Below are positions 17,540 through 24,673 of a DNA stretch of 56,547 bases, piece after piece. The stretch is from contig NZ_KB893250.1 of NCBI RefSeq assembly GCF_000374065.1, positions 80,242 through 136,788 on the forward strand, written 5' to 3'. Origin of the DNA: Spirosoma luteum DSM 19990 (GTDB lineage Bacteria > Bacteroidota > Bacteroidia > Cytophagales > Spirosomataceae). The notes beneath the pieces were generated by a model. It saw nothing but the letters and a program-made list of their open reading frames with translations, was not told the DNA's origin and ran no database searches. Numbering within the stretch: position 1 is the first letter of the stretch; every line of letters begins with the position of its first letter. A program made the position numbers and the translations under genes.

Positions 17540-18235
17540 TTATCGTGCATCATGAAAAATCAGACCCAAGGTCATACGCTGCCCGCTTTTCACTTCGCTG
17601 ACGCCGTGCCGCAGCCCGATGCGGTAATAACCCCGCGTCCCTTTCTCGGGTCTGAATTTTGTGGTAAACAACACAACCTGACCCTGGCTGGGTTGCAGGA
17701 CAATGGCCCGCGACTGCATCCGGGGCCGCTGCTCCATCAGCACAAACTCGCCCCCCAAAAATTCGGGGCCTGGTTCACTCAGCATCAACACGGCCTGAAA
17801 CGGAAAGTACAACTCGCCGTACATGTCCTGATGGAGGGCATTCCAGTCGCCCGTGCCGTATTGCAGCATCAACGGTGTGGGGCGGTTCTGTCCGGCTTCG
17901 TGACAAATGGCTAGCCACTCATCCAGCGTGTTTGGATAACGTTGGGTAATGCCGAGTTTCCCGTTCCAGTCGTTGGCAACCGGGGCTAATTGCCGGTATA
18001 GTTCGTGTCGAAGCGCATCAATAGTGGGTGGCAGCGGATAGTTGAAGTAGTTGTATTTACCCCGGCCAAAGCCATGCTTTTGCATTACAATCGTTTTACG
18101 AAAGTGCTCGTGTAGGTCGAACAAAAAAGCTAGTTTACGGCACTCATCGGCCGAGAGAAGGGGTGGCAACAGCGCAAATCCCCTTTCGGATAAAGTCTGC
18201 AGATGGTCCGTCCAGTTGAGCGTATACGTATCCAT
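17540..18235 (-). CDS. 2OG-Fe(II) oxygenase, alkylation-operon associated
   Basis: 231 residues. Iron ligands of a double-stranded beta-helix dioxygenase are His135 and Asp137 (NALHQDMYG) and His210 (GLRHGVSEV), with Arg220 (SGQRMTLGLIFHDA) as likely 2-oxoglutarate anchor. It resembles the COG3826-type 2OG oxygenases often found beside ada genes rather than AlkB itself (no AlkB nucleotide-recognition lid is seen). The start lies 3 bp after the AraC-MGMT stop, so the two are co-transcribed. Substrate is unproven; a nucleic acid or damaged-base role is inferred from context. Confidence 0.85.
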   Translation of the reverse strand: MDTYTLNWTDHLQTLSERGFALLPPLLSADECRKLAFLFDLHEHFRKTIVMQKHGFGRGKYNYFNYPLPPTIDALRHELYRQLAPVANDWNGKLGITQRYPNTLDEWLAICHEAGQNRPTPLMLQYGTGDWNALHQDMYGELYFPFQAVLMLSEPGPEFLGGEFVLMEQRPRMQSRAIVLQPSQGQVVLFTTKFRPEKGTRGYYRIGLRHGVSEVKSGQRMTLGLIFHDAR

Positions 18236-18238
18236 GCG

Positions 18239-19096
18239 TTACGAATGAGAATCGGTTCGGGCGGCTTCCCAGCCAAGCATCGCCTGTTTACGTTCTGCTC
18301 CCCATCGGTACCCACCGAAGAGGCCAGTCTTTTTGATAACCCGATGGCAGGGAATCAGGTAGCCAACGGGGTTGCTGCCAATGGCCGTTCCTACTGCCCG
18401 CGAAGCCGTCGGTTGCCCGATAGCTTCGGCAATCCGGTCGTAACTGGCCAAGTGGCCTTCGGGGATTTTCAGCAGGGCTTCCCACACTTTGAGCTGAAAC
18501 GCCGAGCCACGCAGCAGAACCGGTAACCGGTCTTTTTGTACCGCGCCGTTCGCTGCAGGAGATGAAAAAATCTGGTCGGCCAGCGGTTGCAGCAAGGCAG
18601 GTTCGTGCTGGAGGGTTACTTCGGGCCAGGCCGTTACCAGAATCGTTTCGGGTTCATCGCCTTCGCTCAAGAAGTGCAGCAGCGCAATTTTTCCGCTTAT
18701 AGTGCCCAACACGTAATGCCCGAACGGACTATCGAACACGCCATACGAAAGCACTATCCCCAAACCCGCCTGCCGAAACTGCCCCGGCGTTACGCCTTCG
18801 ATGCTCACAAATAAATCGTGGAGACGACCCGTACCGGAAAGGCCCGCTTCATAGGCCGCATCGGCAAGGGGAGCACCGTTTCGGAGTCGGGCTTTGGCGT
18901 GTTCGAGCGTCATGTATTGTCCGAATTTCTTGGGACTTACCCCCGCCCATTCGGTGAAAAGACGCTGGAAATGAAACTCGCTCAGGTTGGCCTTTTCGGC
19001 TAGTTCGCTCAGGGATGGCTGCTCCCGGAAGTGGGTGGTCAGGTGCTCGATGGCGCGGGCAATCTGCCGGTAGGTGTAGGCGTTGCTGGTGTTCAT
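18239..19096 (-). CDS. AraC-HTH / O6-methylguanine-DNA methyltransferase fusion
   Basis: 285 residues from ATG 19096; an upstream in-frame start would add 25 residues without similarity. Residues ~5-110 are an AraC-type double HTH (LSELAEKANLSEFHFQRLFTEWAGVSPKKFGQYMTLEHAKARL). The remainder is a complete MGMT module: FQLKVWEALLKIPEGHLASYDRIAEAIG, ASRAVGTAIGSNP and the active-site PCHRV with Cys250. It is Ada without the N-terminal zinc domain; a domain of that type is encoded two genes downstream. It should repair O6-alkylguanine and may control its own operon. Confidence 0.92.
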   Translation of the reverse strand: MNTSNAYTYRQIARAIEHLTTHFREQPSLSELAEKANLSEFHFQRLFTEWAGVSPKKFGQYMTLEHAKARLRNGAPLADAAYEAGLSGTGRLHDLFVSIEGVTPGQFRQAGLGIVLSYGVFDSPFGHYVLGTISGKIALLHFLSEGDEPETILVTAWPEVTLQHEPALLQPLADQIFSSPAANGAVQKDRLPVLLRGSAFQLKVWEALLKIPEGHLASYDRIAEAIGQPTASRAVGTAIGSNPVGYLIPCHRVIKKTGLFGGYRWGAERKQAMLGWEAARTDSHS

Positions 19097-19255
19097 TTGG
19101 TTGACGTTTACCTGTACAAAAGTCACCATAAGTCCGTAGCAGAAAAACCCGATTCTTGCGGAGTTCACCACTAGTGCATAGGTACGTACTTTCTTTGTGT
19201 TGCTTTGTCAAAACTTTTCGGTAGGTTTCGTTCATAATCTAACTACGTAGAAATC

Positions 19256-19555
19256 ATGCCTGTCAACGCGAAACATTTGGCCACCTTTATCCTTGGCGCA
19301 GCCGCCGGAGTGGCCCTTAACAAATACGCTCAGTCGGAAGATGGCCAGAAACTGATGACTGATTTGAAAGAAAAAGGGATGCAGCTCAAAACGGAAGCCG
19401 AAGGAGCCGTTGACCATGCTCCGGATTATTTCGACAAGCTGAAAGAGCAGTTATCAGACATGCTGAAAGCCAACTTCCCCGATGCCGAAGCAACCATCGA
19501 CGACGTATTGGGCAAAAAGAAGATTACCCCACTCGACCCGCCCAGCGAAGGATAA
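19256..19555 (+). CDS. YtxH-like small protein
   Basis: 99 residues. The N-terminus MPVNAKHLATFILGAAAGVALNKYAQSEDGQKLMTDLKEKG has a single hydrophobic helix followed by a charged amphipathic helix, the usual pattern of YtxH-domain proteins that sit at the membrane. Their function is not settled; some respond to stress. The gene is monocistronic, with a good terminator 18 bp after the stop. Confidence 0.75.
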   Translation: MPVNAKHLATFILGAAAGVALNKYAQSEDGQKLMTDLKEKGMQLKTEAEGAVDHAPDYFDKLKEQLSDMLKANFPDAEATIDDVLGKKKITPLDPPSEG

Positions 19556-19573
19556 ACTCAGTAGGTAACCCAG

Positions 19574-19601
19574 GAACGCCGGACTAGAAAGTCCGGCGTT
19601 C
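19574..19601 (+). terminator. Terminator after YtxH-like gene
   Basis: GAACGCCGGACT and AGTCCGGCGTTC form a perfect 12-bp stem with a four-base AGAA loop, followed by TTTG. Confidence 0.82.
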
Positions 19602-19719
19602 TTTGTTGCGAACAGCACCCGGAAACCCGAATGAGGTGAGAATAACCGGGTGAGAATGTATCAAGTCAAACCATTTGCCTCATCAGGAGTTATTAATCCA
19701 GTACTTAATTAAAAGCACA

Positions 19720-20025
19720 ATGGATAAGCTACAAAAGTTTGAGTTGATGAACAAGATTGTTCGTGAACTGGAAGACCTACAGAATAGTCAAACAGCCCTG
19801 ATCGAGAAGATTGGTAAAATTGAGGTAGACAATATGAACGGGTTGAACGACAGGTTCCTGGAGAAAAACCTTGGCGAGATGCACAGCAAAGTAGCCGAAA
19901 ATGTTGATGCCGTATCCAACATTTTTACTCACTTTGAAGAGCAGCGCGATGAGTATGCCGAAAAGAACAAATCGGCTATTGAAGCACTGGAAGCTCAGGC
20001 CGCCATCGAAGCTGCCAACGAATAG
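19720..20025 (+). CDS. Small coiled-coil protein, unknown
   Basis: 101 residues from ATG 19720 (an upstream TTG at 19675 is unlikely). The sequence is highly charged and helical: MDKLQKFELMNKIVRELEDLQNS, IEKIGKIEVDNMNGL, KNLGEMHSKVAENVDAVSNIFTHFEEQRDEYAEKNKSAIEALEAQAAIEAANE. Heptad-like spacing suggests a coiled coil. I do not recognise a family. It has its own terminator and may be a structural or DNA-associated small protein, but nothing in the sequence decides that. Confidence 0.7.
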   Translation: MDKLQKFELMNKIVRELEDLQNSQTALIEKIGKIEVDNMNGLNDRFLEKNLGEMHSKVAENVDAVSNIFTHFEEQRDEYAEKNKSAIEALEAQAAIEAANE

Positions 20026-20050
20026 TCTTTATTTTTGCACAGATGGATAC

Positions 20051-20084
20051 AGAAACGCCGGGCTCCTGAAAGCCCGGCGTTTCT
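20051..20084 (+). terminator. Terminator after small coiled-coil gene
   Basis: AGAAACGCCGGGCT and AGCCCGGCGTTTCT form a perfect 14-bp stem with a six-base loop, followed by GTGTTTT. Position before the convergent lipoprotein stop (20109) lets it serve both genes. Confidence 0.82.
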
Positions 20085-20108
20085 GTGTTTTACAGACAGC
20101 TTACGCGT

Positions 20109-20573
20109 TCAGTTTTTCAACCGCACGTATTTCTCGATATTCAACCGGTCGATACCCGCCTTTTCTATTTTTTCGATACCCCGTTGAACGAGGGTATCAT
20201 TTTTCAGGGAAACGGTGAAGGTGAAGTCATGGCCCTCCCACTCCCGCTCGTTGCAGTACTCCAGGTGCTCGGTGTACGAACTATCCACGAGGGTGTACCG
20301 CCCCCCTCCTGAATCATAATTAGCCGCCGAGTCTTTGTTCACGCTATGTTTTAAGAAAGCGAAGTGGGAGCCGTTGATGATTTTGATGAAGGAGGTGTTT
20401 TTTGTGTAATCCGTCACCGACGTATCCCCTTTTTCAATCAGCGTACCCGACAGCAACTGCCAGGTCCCAACGAGTGACCCGGACAATCCTCCGCCATCGT
20501 TTTTCTTCGTTTCTCCGTTACAGGCGCAGAGTAAGGCACTGATCAGAACAGACGCAATTGATCGTTTTATCAT
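20109..20573 (-). CDS. Lipocalin-like lipoprotein
   Basis: 154 residues. The N-terminus MIKRSIASVLISALLCACNG carries a lipobox (LLCAC), so the mature protein is lipid-anchored. The body begins LVGTWQLLSGTLIEKGDTSVTDY and ends FTVSLKNDTLVQRGIEKIEKAGIDRLNIEKYVRLK, the pattern of Bacteroidota lipocalin-like proteins. Ligand unknown. It is followed on the same strand by nothing close and converges with the small coiled-coil gene. Confidence 0.78.
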   Translation of the reverse strand: MIKRSIASVLISALLCACNGETKKNDGGGLSGSLVGTWQLLSGTLIEKGDTSVTDYTKNTSFIKIINGSHFAFLKHSVNKDSAANYDSGGGRYTLVDSSYTEHLEYCNEREWEGHDFTFTVSLKNDTLVQRGIEKIEKAGIDRLNIEKYVRLKN

Positions 20574-20633
20574 TTTTTTGTGTACAGAAGCGTACCGGAA
20601 TGGTTTCCAGTTAAACGAGCAAGCGCTTTCCTT

Positions 20634-21326
20634 CTACCCTAGCACTTCCCGCAGCACGGGTAATGACTTCACTTCGCCGAGGGAGTCGATATGAATATGG
20701 TAGTAGGCAACCAGGGCATCAAGAAGTTCGTTTCGGGCGGCCCGGCTTAGTTTGATGGGTGTTCCCAACGATTGCCGAAGCATGATGTTCAGCGCCGTGT
20801 CCATCTCATTGTCGGGTAAAAAAGGGTAGGCATTTTCGCGGAGCTGGCCCTCGAACTCACGGGCCGACTCCGGACCGAAGCCCAGAAAAAACGACAGCTT
20901 TAGCAGGAAAGCGATATGAAAATTCTCGTAGTTCAGTTGGGCCTCCTCTAGGAACAGCACGGATTCAACCAGAAACCGGAAGAGCATAGGGCTACTGGCT
21001 TCCTCCTTCAGTACCTTGTTCAGAAACTCCGTCACGAACATCGCAATAGTCGACTTAGACACGTCGAACGGAAGGCTCTGAAACGGGGCACTGGTCTTCA
21101 CTTCTGATATTCGATGCAAATCCCGGTCGGGTTTATTATACACGACCATTTCCAGCAATGTCAGCGGTTGAAACAGGGCAATCCGATTGTTCTTGCTGCG
21201 GGCCGTTCGTACACTATTGACAATGTAACTTTGCAGACCGAACTCTTCGGTATAGATGCGGGCGATAATGGAGGTTTCGCGGTAGCGGATGTAGCTGAGG
21301 GCGATTCCTCTGGTTTTTTGGAGCAT
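20634..21326 (-). CDS. recO: DNA repair protein RecO
   Basis: 230 residues from ATG 21326; the longer frame to 21353 adds nine residues unlike the family. The OB-fold N-terminus LQKTRGIALSYIRYRETSIIARIYTEEFGLQSYIVNSVRTARSKNN and LFQPLTLLEMVVYNKPDRDLHRISEVKT are characteristic of Bacteroidota RecO. The C-terminal helical domain follows without the zinc-finger Cys found in some RecO proteins. RecO works with RecR (and RecF) to load RecA on SSB-coated DNA. The gene stands alone between an ars gene and a lipoprotein gene. Confidence 0.9.
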   Translation of the reverse strand: MLQKTRGIALSYIRYRETSIIARIYTEEFGLQSYIVNSVRTARSKNNRIALFQPLTLLEMVVYNKPDRDLHRISEVKTSAPFQSLPFDVSKSTIAMFVTEFLNKVLKEEASSPMLFRFLVESVLFLEEAQLNYENFHIAFLLKLSFFLGFGPESAREFEGQLRENAYPFLPDNEMDTALNIMLRQSLGTPIKLSRAARNELLDALVAYYHIHIDSLGEVKSLPVLREVLG

Positions 21327-21330
21327 TATG

Positions 21331-21382
21331 GTACGATGCCTGCTTTCCGGCAAGCATCGTACAAGATACGGCTTTTAGCCGT
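21331..21382. repeat. Two adjacent hairpins between arsC and recO
   Basis: GTACGATGC (21331-21339) pairs with GCATCGTAC (21354-21362), and ACGGCT (21368-21373) pairs with AGCCGT (21377-21382). Both lie between the arsC stop (21404) and the recO start (21326) on the minus strand. The second hairpin is followed in that direction by no U-run, so they may be leader structures or weak terminators. Confidence 0.5.
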
Positions 21383-21403
21383 CAAAACCGCCTGGCAACT
21401 CAC

Positions 21404-21823
21404 TCAAACCGGTACGTTCAGCTCAATAAACGCCTGACTGAATGCCTTAATCTGGTCGCGGATACGCCGGTAGTTGTTCATGACCACTTCCGGGTCGCCC
21501 GTTACTTTTGACGGGTCTTCAAAATTGTGGTGTGTGCGGTGCGTCCGGCCAATCCAGACCGGGCAACGCTCATTGGCACTGTCGCACACGGTAATCACAA
21601 AATCAATGGGCAGGTGAGCGTATTCATCCACCAGGTTGGAGGTATGATGACTGATATCTACGCCATCTTCCGCCATAACCTGCACCGCTTTCGGGTTCAG
21701 GCCGTGCGTTTCGACGCCCGCACTCAGTACGTCGGCATTCGTTCCGGCAAAGCGTTGCAAATACCCATGTGCCATCTGGCTGCGGGTCGAGTTGCCCGTG
21801 CAAAGCACCAAAATTCGTTTCAT
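21404..21823 (-). CDS. arsC: Thioredoxin-type arsenate reductase ArsC
   Basis: 139 residues from ATG 21823. The LMW-phosphatase P-loop is CTGNSTRS with Cys8 and Arg14, and the two further catalytic Cys of the thioredoxin-coupled class are Cys80 and Cys87 (VCDSANERCPVW). The general-acid Asp sits in FEDPSK. The enzyme reduces arsenate to arsenite using this triple-Cys relay. Its ATG overlaps the arsN2 stop by four bases, so the two are translationally coupled, and arsM lies upstream in the same unit. Confidence 0.93.
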   Translation of the reverse strand: MKRILVLCTGNSTRSQMAHGYLQRFAGTNADVLSAGVETHGLNPKAVQVMAEDGVDISHHTSNLVDEYAHLPIDFVITVCDSANERCPVWIGRTHRTHHNFEDPSKVTGDPEVVMNNYRRIRDQIKAFSQAFIELNVPV

Positions 21824-22272
21824 ACAGCCTGTGTTAGTTTCATCACAGTGGCCGAGGATGGACAAAGGCTACTGAATTGACTGGTTTTCGTGATGGCATC
21901 GGGTACGGTAGAGCGGTCTACCGGCGCAAAACCCAGACGTTGAAAATACTGGTCGGCAGTAGTGGTGAGCAAATATAAGGTACTGATAGCCTGTCTTTTC
22001 GCTTCGTCAAATGCCCGGTCGCACAACTGGCGGGCAACGGGGCGGTTCCGATGGGTTGCATCCACACATAGCGAGCGTAGCAGGCCAACGTTTTCGTAGA
22101 CGTCAACCCCGATAGAACCAACGAGTTTTTCTCCGTCAAAGGCCAGCCAGAAATTGGGCAAATCGACTGGTAGATCCTCAACGGGTAATTGATTTTGGGT
22201 TAGCAGCTGTACTAGCTCAGGCAAATTTTCCGGGCGGGCAGGTTGAATGATTATAGCCATAGTTGTGCTCAT
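21820..22272 (-). CDS. arsN2: ArsN2-type arsenic-resistance N-acetyltransferase
   Basis: 150 residues; the fifth codon is also ATG (22260). The GNAT core reads VGSIGVDVYENVGLLRSLCVDATHRNRPVARQLCDRAF, followed by LYLLTTTADQYFQRLGFAPVDRSTVPDAITKTSQFSSLCPSSATVMKL, the hallmark ending of ArsN2 proteins. Its position between arsM and arsC supports the name. Related ArsN1 detoxifies arsenical or phosphinothricin-like compounds by acetylation; the substrate of ArsN2 is not firmly known. Note QxxGxG of the acetyl-CoA loop appears altered here (HRNRPVAR). Confidence 0.88.
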   Translation of the reverse strand: MSTTMAIIIQPARPENLPELVQLLTQNQLPVEDLPVDLPNFWLAFDGEKLVGSIGVDVYENVGLLRSLCVDATHRNRPVARQLCDRAFDEAKRQAISTLYLLTTTADQYFQRLGFAPVDRSTVPDAITKTSQFSSLCPSSATVMKLTQAV

Positions 22273-22308
22273 AATTCAATAAATGTACGGGCAGAAATGA
22301 GCATAAAA

Positions 22309-23223
22309 TCAGCAACAGGCAGCTCCAGTTACCTTATTGGCAGAAGCTTCACAACAGGGTTTTGGCTGCAAAGTACCCGGTTTTTCCGCATACACCGTAA
22401 TGCTGAAAATGCCTTGCTCCGAGCTGATTTTGTACTGCTGCAACGCATCCGGGCTAAGGTAGTTGAGCAAAAGCTGGTCGGGTAAATTGATTTCCTTCCG
22501 CTTTTGCACCAACACGCCCGTAAAACCAGCTTCGGCCACTAGGCGCAGGTAATCCTGTTCCGAAATTGCCCCCGACACACAACCCGCATACAGTTCGGCG
22601 TCGCGCCGTAATCCATCGGGCAAGTCACCGACCAGCACAATATCCGACATGCTGAAATGGCCACCCGGCTTCAAAATACGGTACGTTTCGGCAAAGGCTT
22701 TCTGATCGGGCACGAGGTTCATGACGCAGTTACTCACAACCACATCGGCCAGCGATTCGGGCAGGGGCATTTCTTCAATGTCGCCGTACACAAATTCCGC
22801 ATTGGCATAGCCCAGCGTTTTGGCATTTTTGCGGGCGCGGTCTATCATGGCAGGCGTCATATCGAGGCCAATTACCCGGCCCGTTTCACCCGTTTCGGCA
22901 CGCGCCACGAAGCAATCGTTCCCCGCACCCGAACCAAGGTCAACAACCACATCACCGGCCTTTATGTGGGCAAACTGCGTGGGCAGGCCGCAGCCCAATT
23001 CCAAATCGGCTTCAACCGCATACCCCTCTACCGACGCGTATTCGTCATTCATCAAAATGCTATAAGAAGCATCTGTTGCGGCTGGCCCGCAACAACTGGA
23101 GGGTCCCGGACTGGAGGGTCCCGGACTACACCCACCAACGGCTACACCCTGTGCGTTTTCGGCCTGGGCAATTTGGCCGTATTTCTGGCGTACTAGTTCC
23201 TTGAGTTCTTCGGCTGTGTTCAT
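22309..23223 (-). CDS. arsM: Arsenite S-adenosylmethionine methyltransferase ArsM
   Basis: 304 residues. SAM motif I is VVVDLGSGAGNDCFVA (residues ~92-107), followed by RVIGLDMTPAMIDRARKNA. Cys78 (LELGCGLPT), Cys166 (VVSNCVMNLVPDQ) and Cys215 (LYAGCVSGA) match the three arsenic-binding Cys of characterised ArsM enzymes. An N-terminal Cys-rich stretch (Cys32, 44, 45) and a C-terminal one (PCCEA, GAACC) may also hold As(III). The DNA for residues ~35-44 is a perfect 15-bp tandem duplication. ArsM methylates arsenite to methylated, partly volatile forms. An operator-like palindrome lies 20 bp upstream. Confidence 0.94.
   Translation of the reverse strand: MNTAEELKELVRQKYGQIAQAENAQGVAVGGCSPGPSSPGPSSCCGPAATDASYSILMNDEYASVEGYAVEADLELGCGLPTQFAHIKAGDVVVDLGSGAGNDCFVARAETGETGRVIGLDMTPAMIDRARKNAKTLGYANAEFVYGDIEEMPLPESLADVVVSNCVMNLVPDQKAFAETYRILKPGGHFSMSDIVLVGDLPDGLRRDAELYAGCVSGAISEQDYLRLVAEAGFTGVLVQKRKEINLPDQLLLNYLSPDALQQYKISSEQGIFSITVYAEKPGTLQPKPCCEASANKVTGAACC
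23096..23125. repeat. 15-bp tandem duplication inside arsM
   Basis: ctggagggtcccgga occurs twice head to tail, at 23096-23110 and 23111-23125, in frame. It encodes the repeated SPGPS in the Cys-flanked N-terminal linker of ArsM. Probably recent slippage. Confidence 0.85.
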
Positions 23224-23242
23224 GGTTAATGTGGTTTAATTT

Positions 23243-23258
23243 ATCGTACTATTACGAT
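23243..23258. promoter_or_regulatory. Candidate ArsR operator upstream of arsM
   Basis: ATCGTACTATTACGAT has perfect 6-bp arms (ATCGTA/TACGAT) around CTAT. It lies 20 bp before the arsM start and is 15/16 identical, in opposite orientation, to the site at 23759-23774 upstream of arsR. Such 6-4-6 palindromes fit a dimeric ArsR winged-helix repressor. Confidence 0.7.
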
Positions 23259-23289
23259 TGGTAAAGGCAAAAAAATAGCTACGATTTAT

Positions 23290-23381
23290 CAGGTATTCCG
23301 GACTTCAGTCCGGTAACCATGGGCTGGGTTGTGGCTGGAAACACTAACCTACGATTGCCGGACTGAAGTCCAGGATACCTG
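23290..23381. repeat. Intergenic inverted repeat, CCGGACT family
   Basis: Arms 23290-23313 and 23358-23381 match as complements in 22 of 24 positions around a 44-base centre. Each arm is itself near-palindromic (ccggactTCagtccgg). It fills the gap between arsM and arsR. A related but degenerate pair lies at 47447-47533. Confidence 0.75.
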
Positions 23382-23388
23382 CATTTCT

Positions 23389-23718
23389 TTAACAACAACT
23401 TTGTTCCACCCGAAACGTATCCAGTAGCTGCCCAAATACCTGCCGGGCTTCTTCCCAGACTGGCTCATTGATGCAGTAGCACACGCGGGGTGGGTCAATA
23501 TCGCCCTTAATGATGCCAATGCGTTTGAGTTCTTTTAAATGCTGGGATACCGTAGCCTGCGCCAGTGGCAGTTCGTCTACCAAATCACCACAGACGCAGG
23601 CTTTTTTCTCGGCCAGCAATTGCAAAATAGCCACCCTGGCCGGATGGGCAAAGGCTTTGGCCAGTTCTGCCACGCGGTTTTGCTGATTGGTAAACAGGTC
23701 GGTTTTCGCTAATCCCAT
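23389..23718 (-). CDS. arsR: ArsR family metalloregulator
   Basis: 109 residues. The winged-helix core is [59 protein letters not shown]. The As(III) site of the ArsR/CadC group is in the recognition region as Cys41 and Cys43 (ACVCGDL), and two further Cys end the chain (SCC). Arsenite binding releases the repressor from DNA. Two copies of a 16-bp palindrome, one upstream of arsR and one upstream of arsM, are the expected targets. It is separated from arsM by an inverted repeat element, so the two may be separate transcription units. Confidence 0.92.
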   Translation of the reverse strand: MGLAKTDLFTNQQNRVAELAKAFAHPARVAILQLLAEKKACVCGDLVDELPLAQATVSQHLKELKRIGIIKGDIDPPRVCYCINEPVWEEARQVFGQLLDTFRVEQSCC

Positions 23719-23758
23719 GTCGGTTACAGGCCCATCAGTTATAAGTCTGAATTAATAC

Positions 23759-23774
23759 ATCGCAATAGTACGAT
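23759..23774. promoter_or_regulatory. Candidate ArsR operator upstream of arsR
   Basis: ATCGCAATAGTACGAT, the reverse complement of ATCGTACTATTGCGAT, differs at one position from the arsM-side site. It lies 41 bp before the arsR start, where it would overlap the promoter, and also 53 bp before the divergent FAH-family gene. Confidence 0.65.
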
Positions 23775-23826
23775 AGAGTAAAGTCTACTGCAAGAAATCT
23801 TTGTAGATTGTACATTATTTCTTTCC

Positions 23827-24663
23827 ATGAAACTTTACAAAACCCGCTCCGGCTTCGTTATTGAGTCCCAGAATCAATTTTATGCCGTGCCCGTTGCCGA
23901 TTGGGACACGCTGATCAACCGCGACGACCTTCATGCTCATTTGCAGAAATTGATTGCCACCGCTACACCCGGCGATGAATACCAGGACTGGACAAAAACG
24001 GGACTGCTGGCCCCCATTGGCCGCCAGGAAGTGTGGGCATCGGGTGTTACGTACCTGCGCAGCCGCAATGCCCGCATGGAAGAGTCGAAGAAGTCCGGAG
24101 GGGACAACTTTTATGATCGTGTCTACGATGCCGAGCGGCCCGAATTGTTTTTTAAAGCCACCGCCGAACGCGTCGTGGGTCCGGGCGGCAACGTGCGTAT
24201 CCGCGCCGACTCGACCTGGGATGTACCGGAACCGGAGCTAACGCTGTTCATCAGTTCATCCGGCAAAATTGTGGGGTACACCTGTGGCAATGACATGAGT
24301 TCGCGGAGCATCGAAGGCGAAAATCCGCTGTACCTACCGCAGGCCAAGTCATACGACGGCAGCGCGGCTTTAGGTCCCTGCCTGCACGTCCCCGAAGCCC
24401 CTATAGCCCCAGACACCCAGATTCGACTCGAAATTGTGCGCAATGGGCAGGCCGTTTTTACTAACAATATCGCCATCAACCAGATGAAGCGGCAACATAC
24501 CGAACTGGTTGAATACCTCTACCGCGAGTGTTCATTTCCGAACGGCTGCTACCTGATGACCGGCACCGGCATTGTACCGGGTGACGATTTCACGCTCCGT
24601 TCCGGCGATGAAGTAAGCATTACGATTGAAGGAATTGGTACGCTGACCAATACGGTTGCATAA
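23827..24663 (+). CDS. Fumarylacetoacetate hydrolase family protein
   Basis: 278 residues. The FAH catalytic fold is shown by [17 protein letters not shown], the metal-binding [65 protein letters not shown] and the C-terminal [34 protein letters not shown]. Metal ligands are the Glu pair in PEPELT and a downstream Asp (GNDMSSR). Family members cleave or decarboxylate beta-diketo acids; related Bacteroidota proteins sit in sugar-acid breakdown. The substrate here is not shown. It diverges from arsR and converges with the CDF gene. Confidence 0.88.
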   Translation: MKLYKTRSGFVIESQNQFYAVPVADWDTLINRDDLHAHLQKLIATATPGDEYQDWTKTGLLAPIGRQEVWASGVTYLRSRNARMEESKKSGGDNFYDRVYDAERPELFFKATAERVVGPGGNVRIRADSTWDVPEPELTLFISSSGKIVGYTCGNDMSSRSIEGENPLYLPQAKSYDGSAALGPCLHVPEAPIAPDTQIRLEIVRNGQAVFTNNIAINQMKRQHTELVEYLYRECSFPNGCYLMTGTGIVPGDDFTLRSGDEVSITIEGIGTLTNTVA

Positions 24664-24673
24664 CCATTTACGC

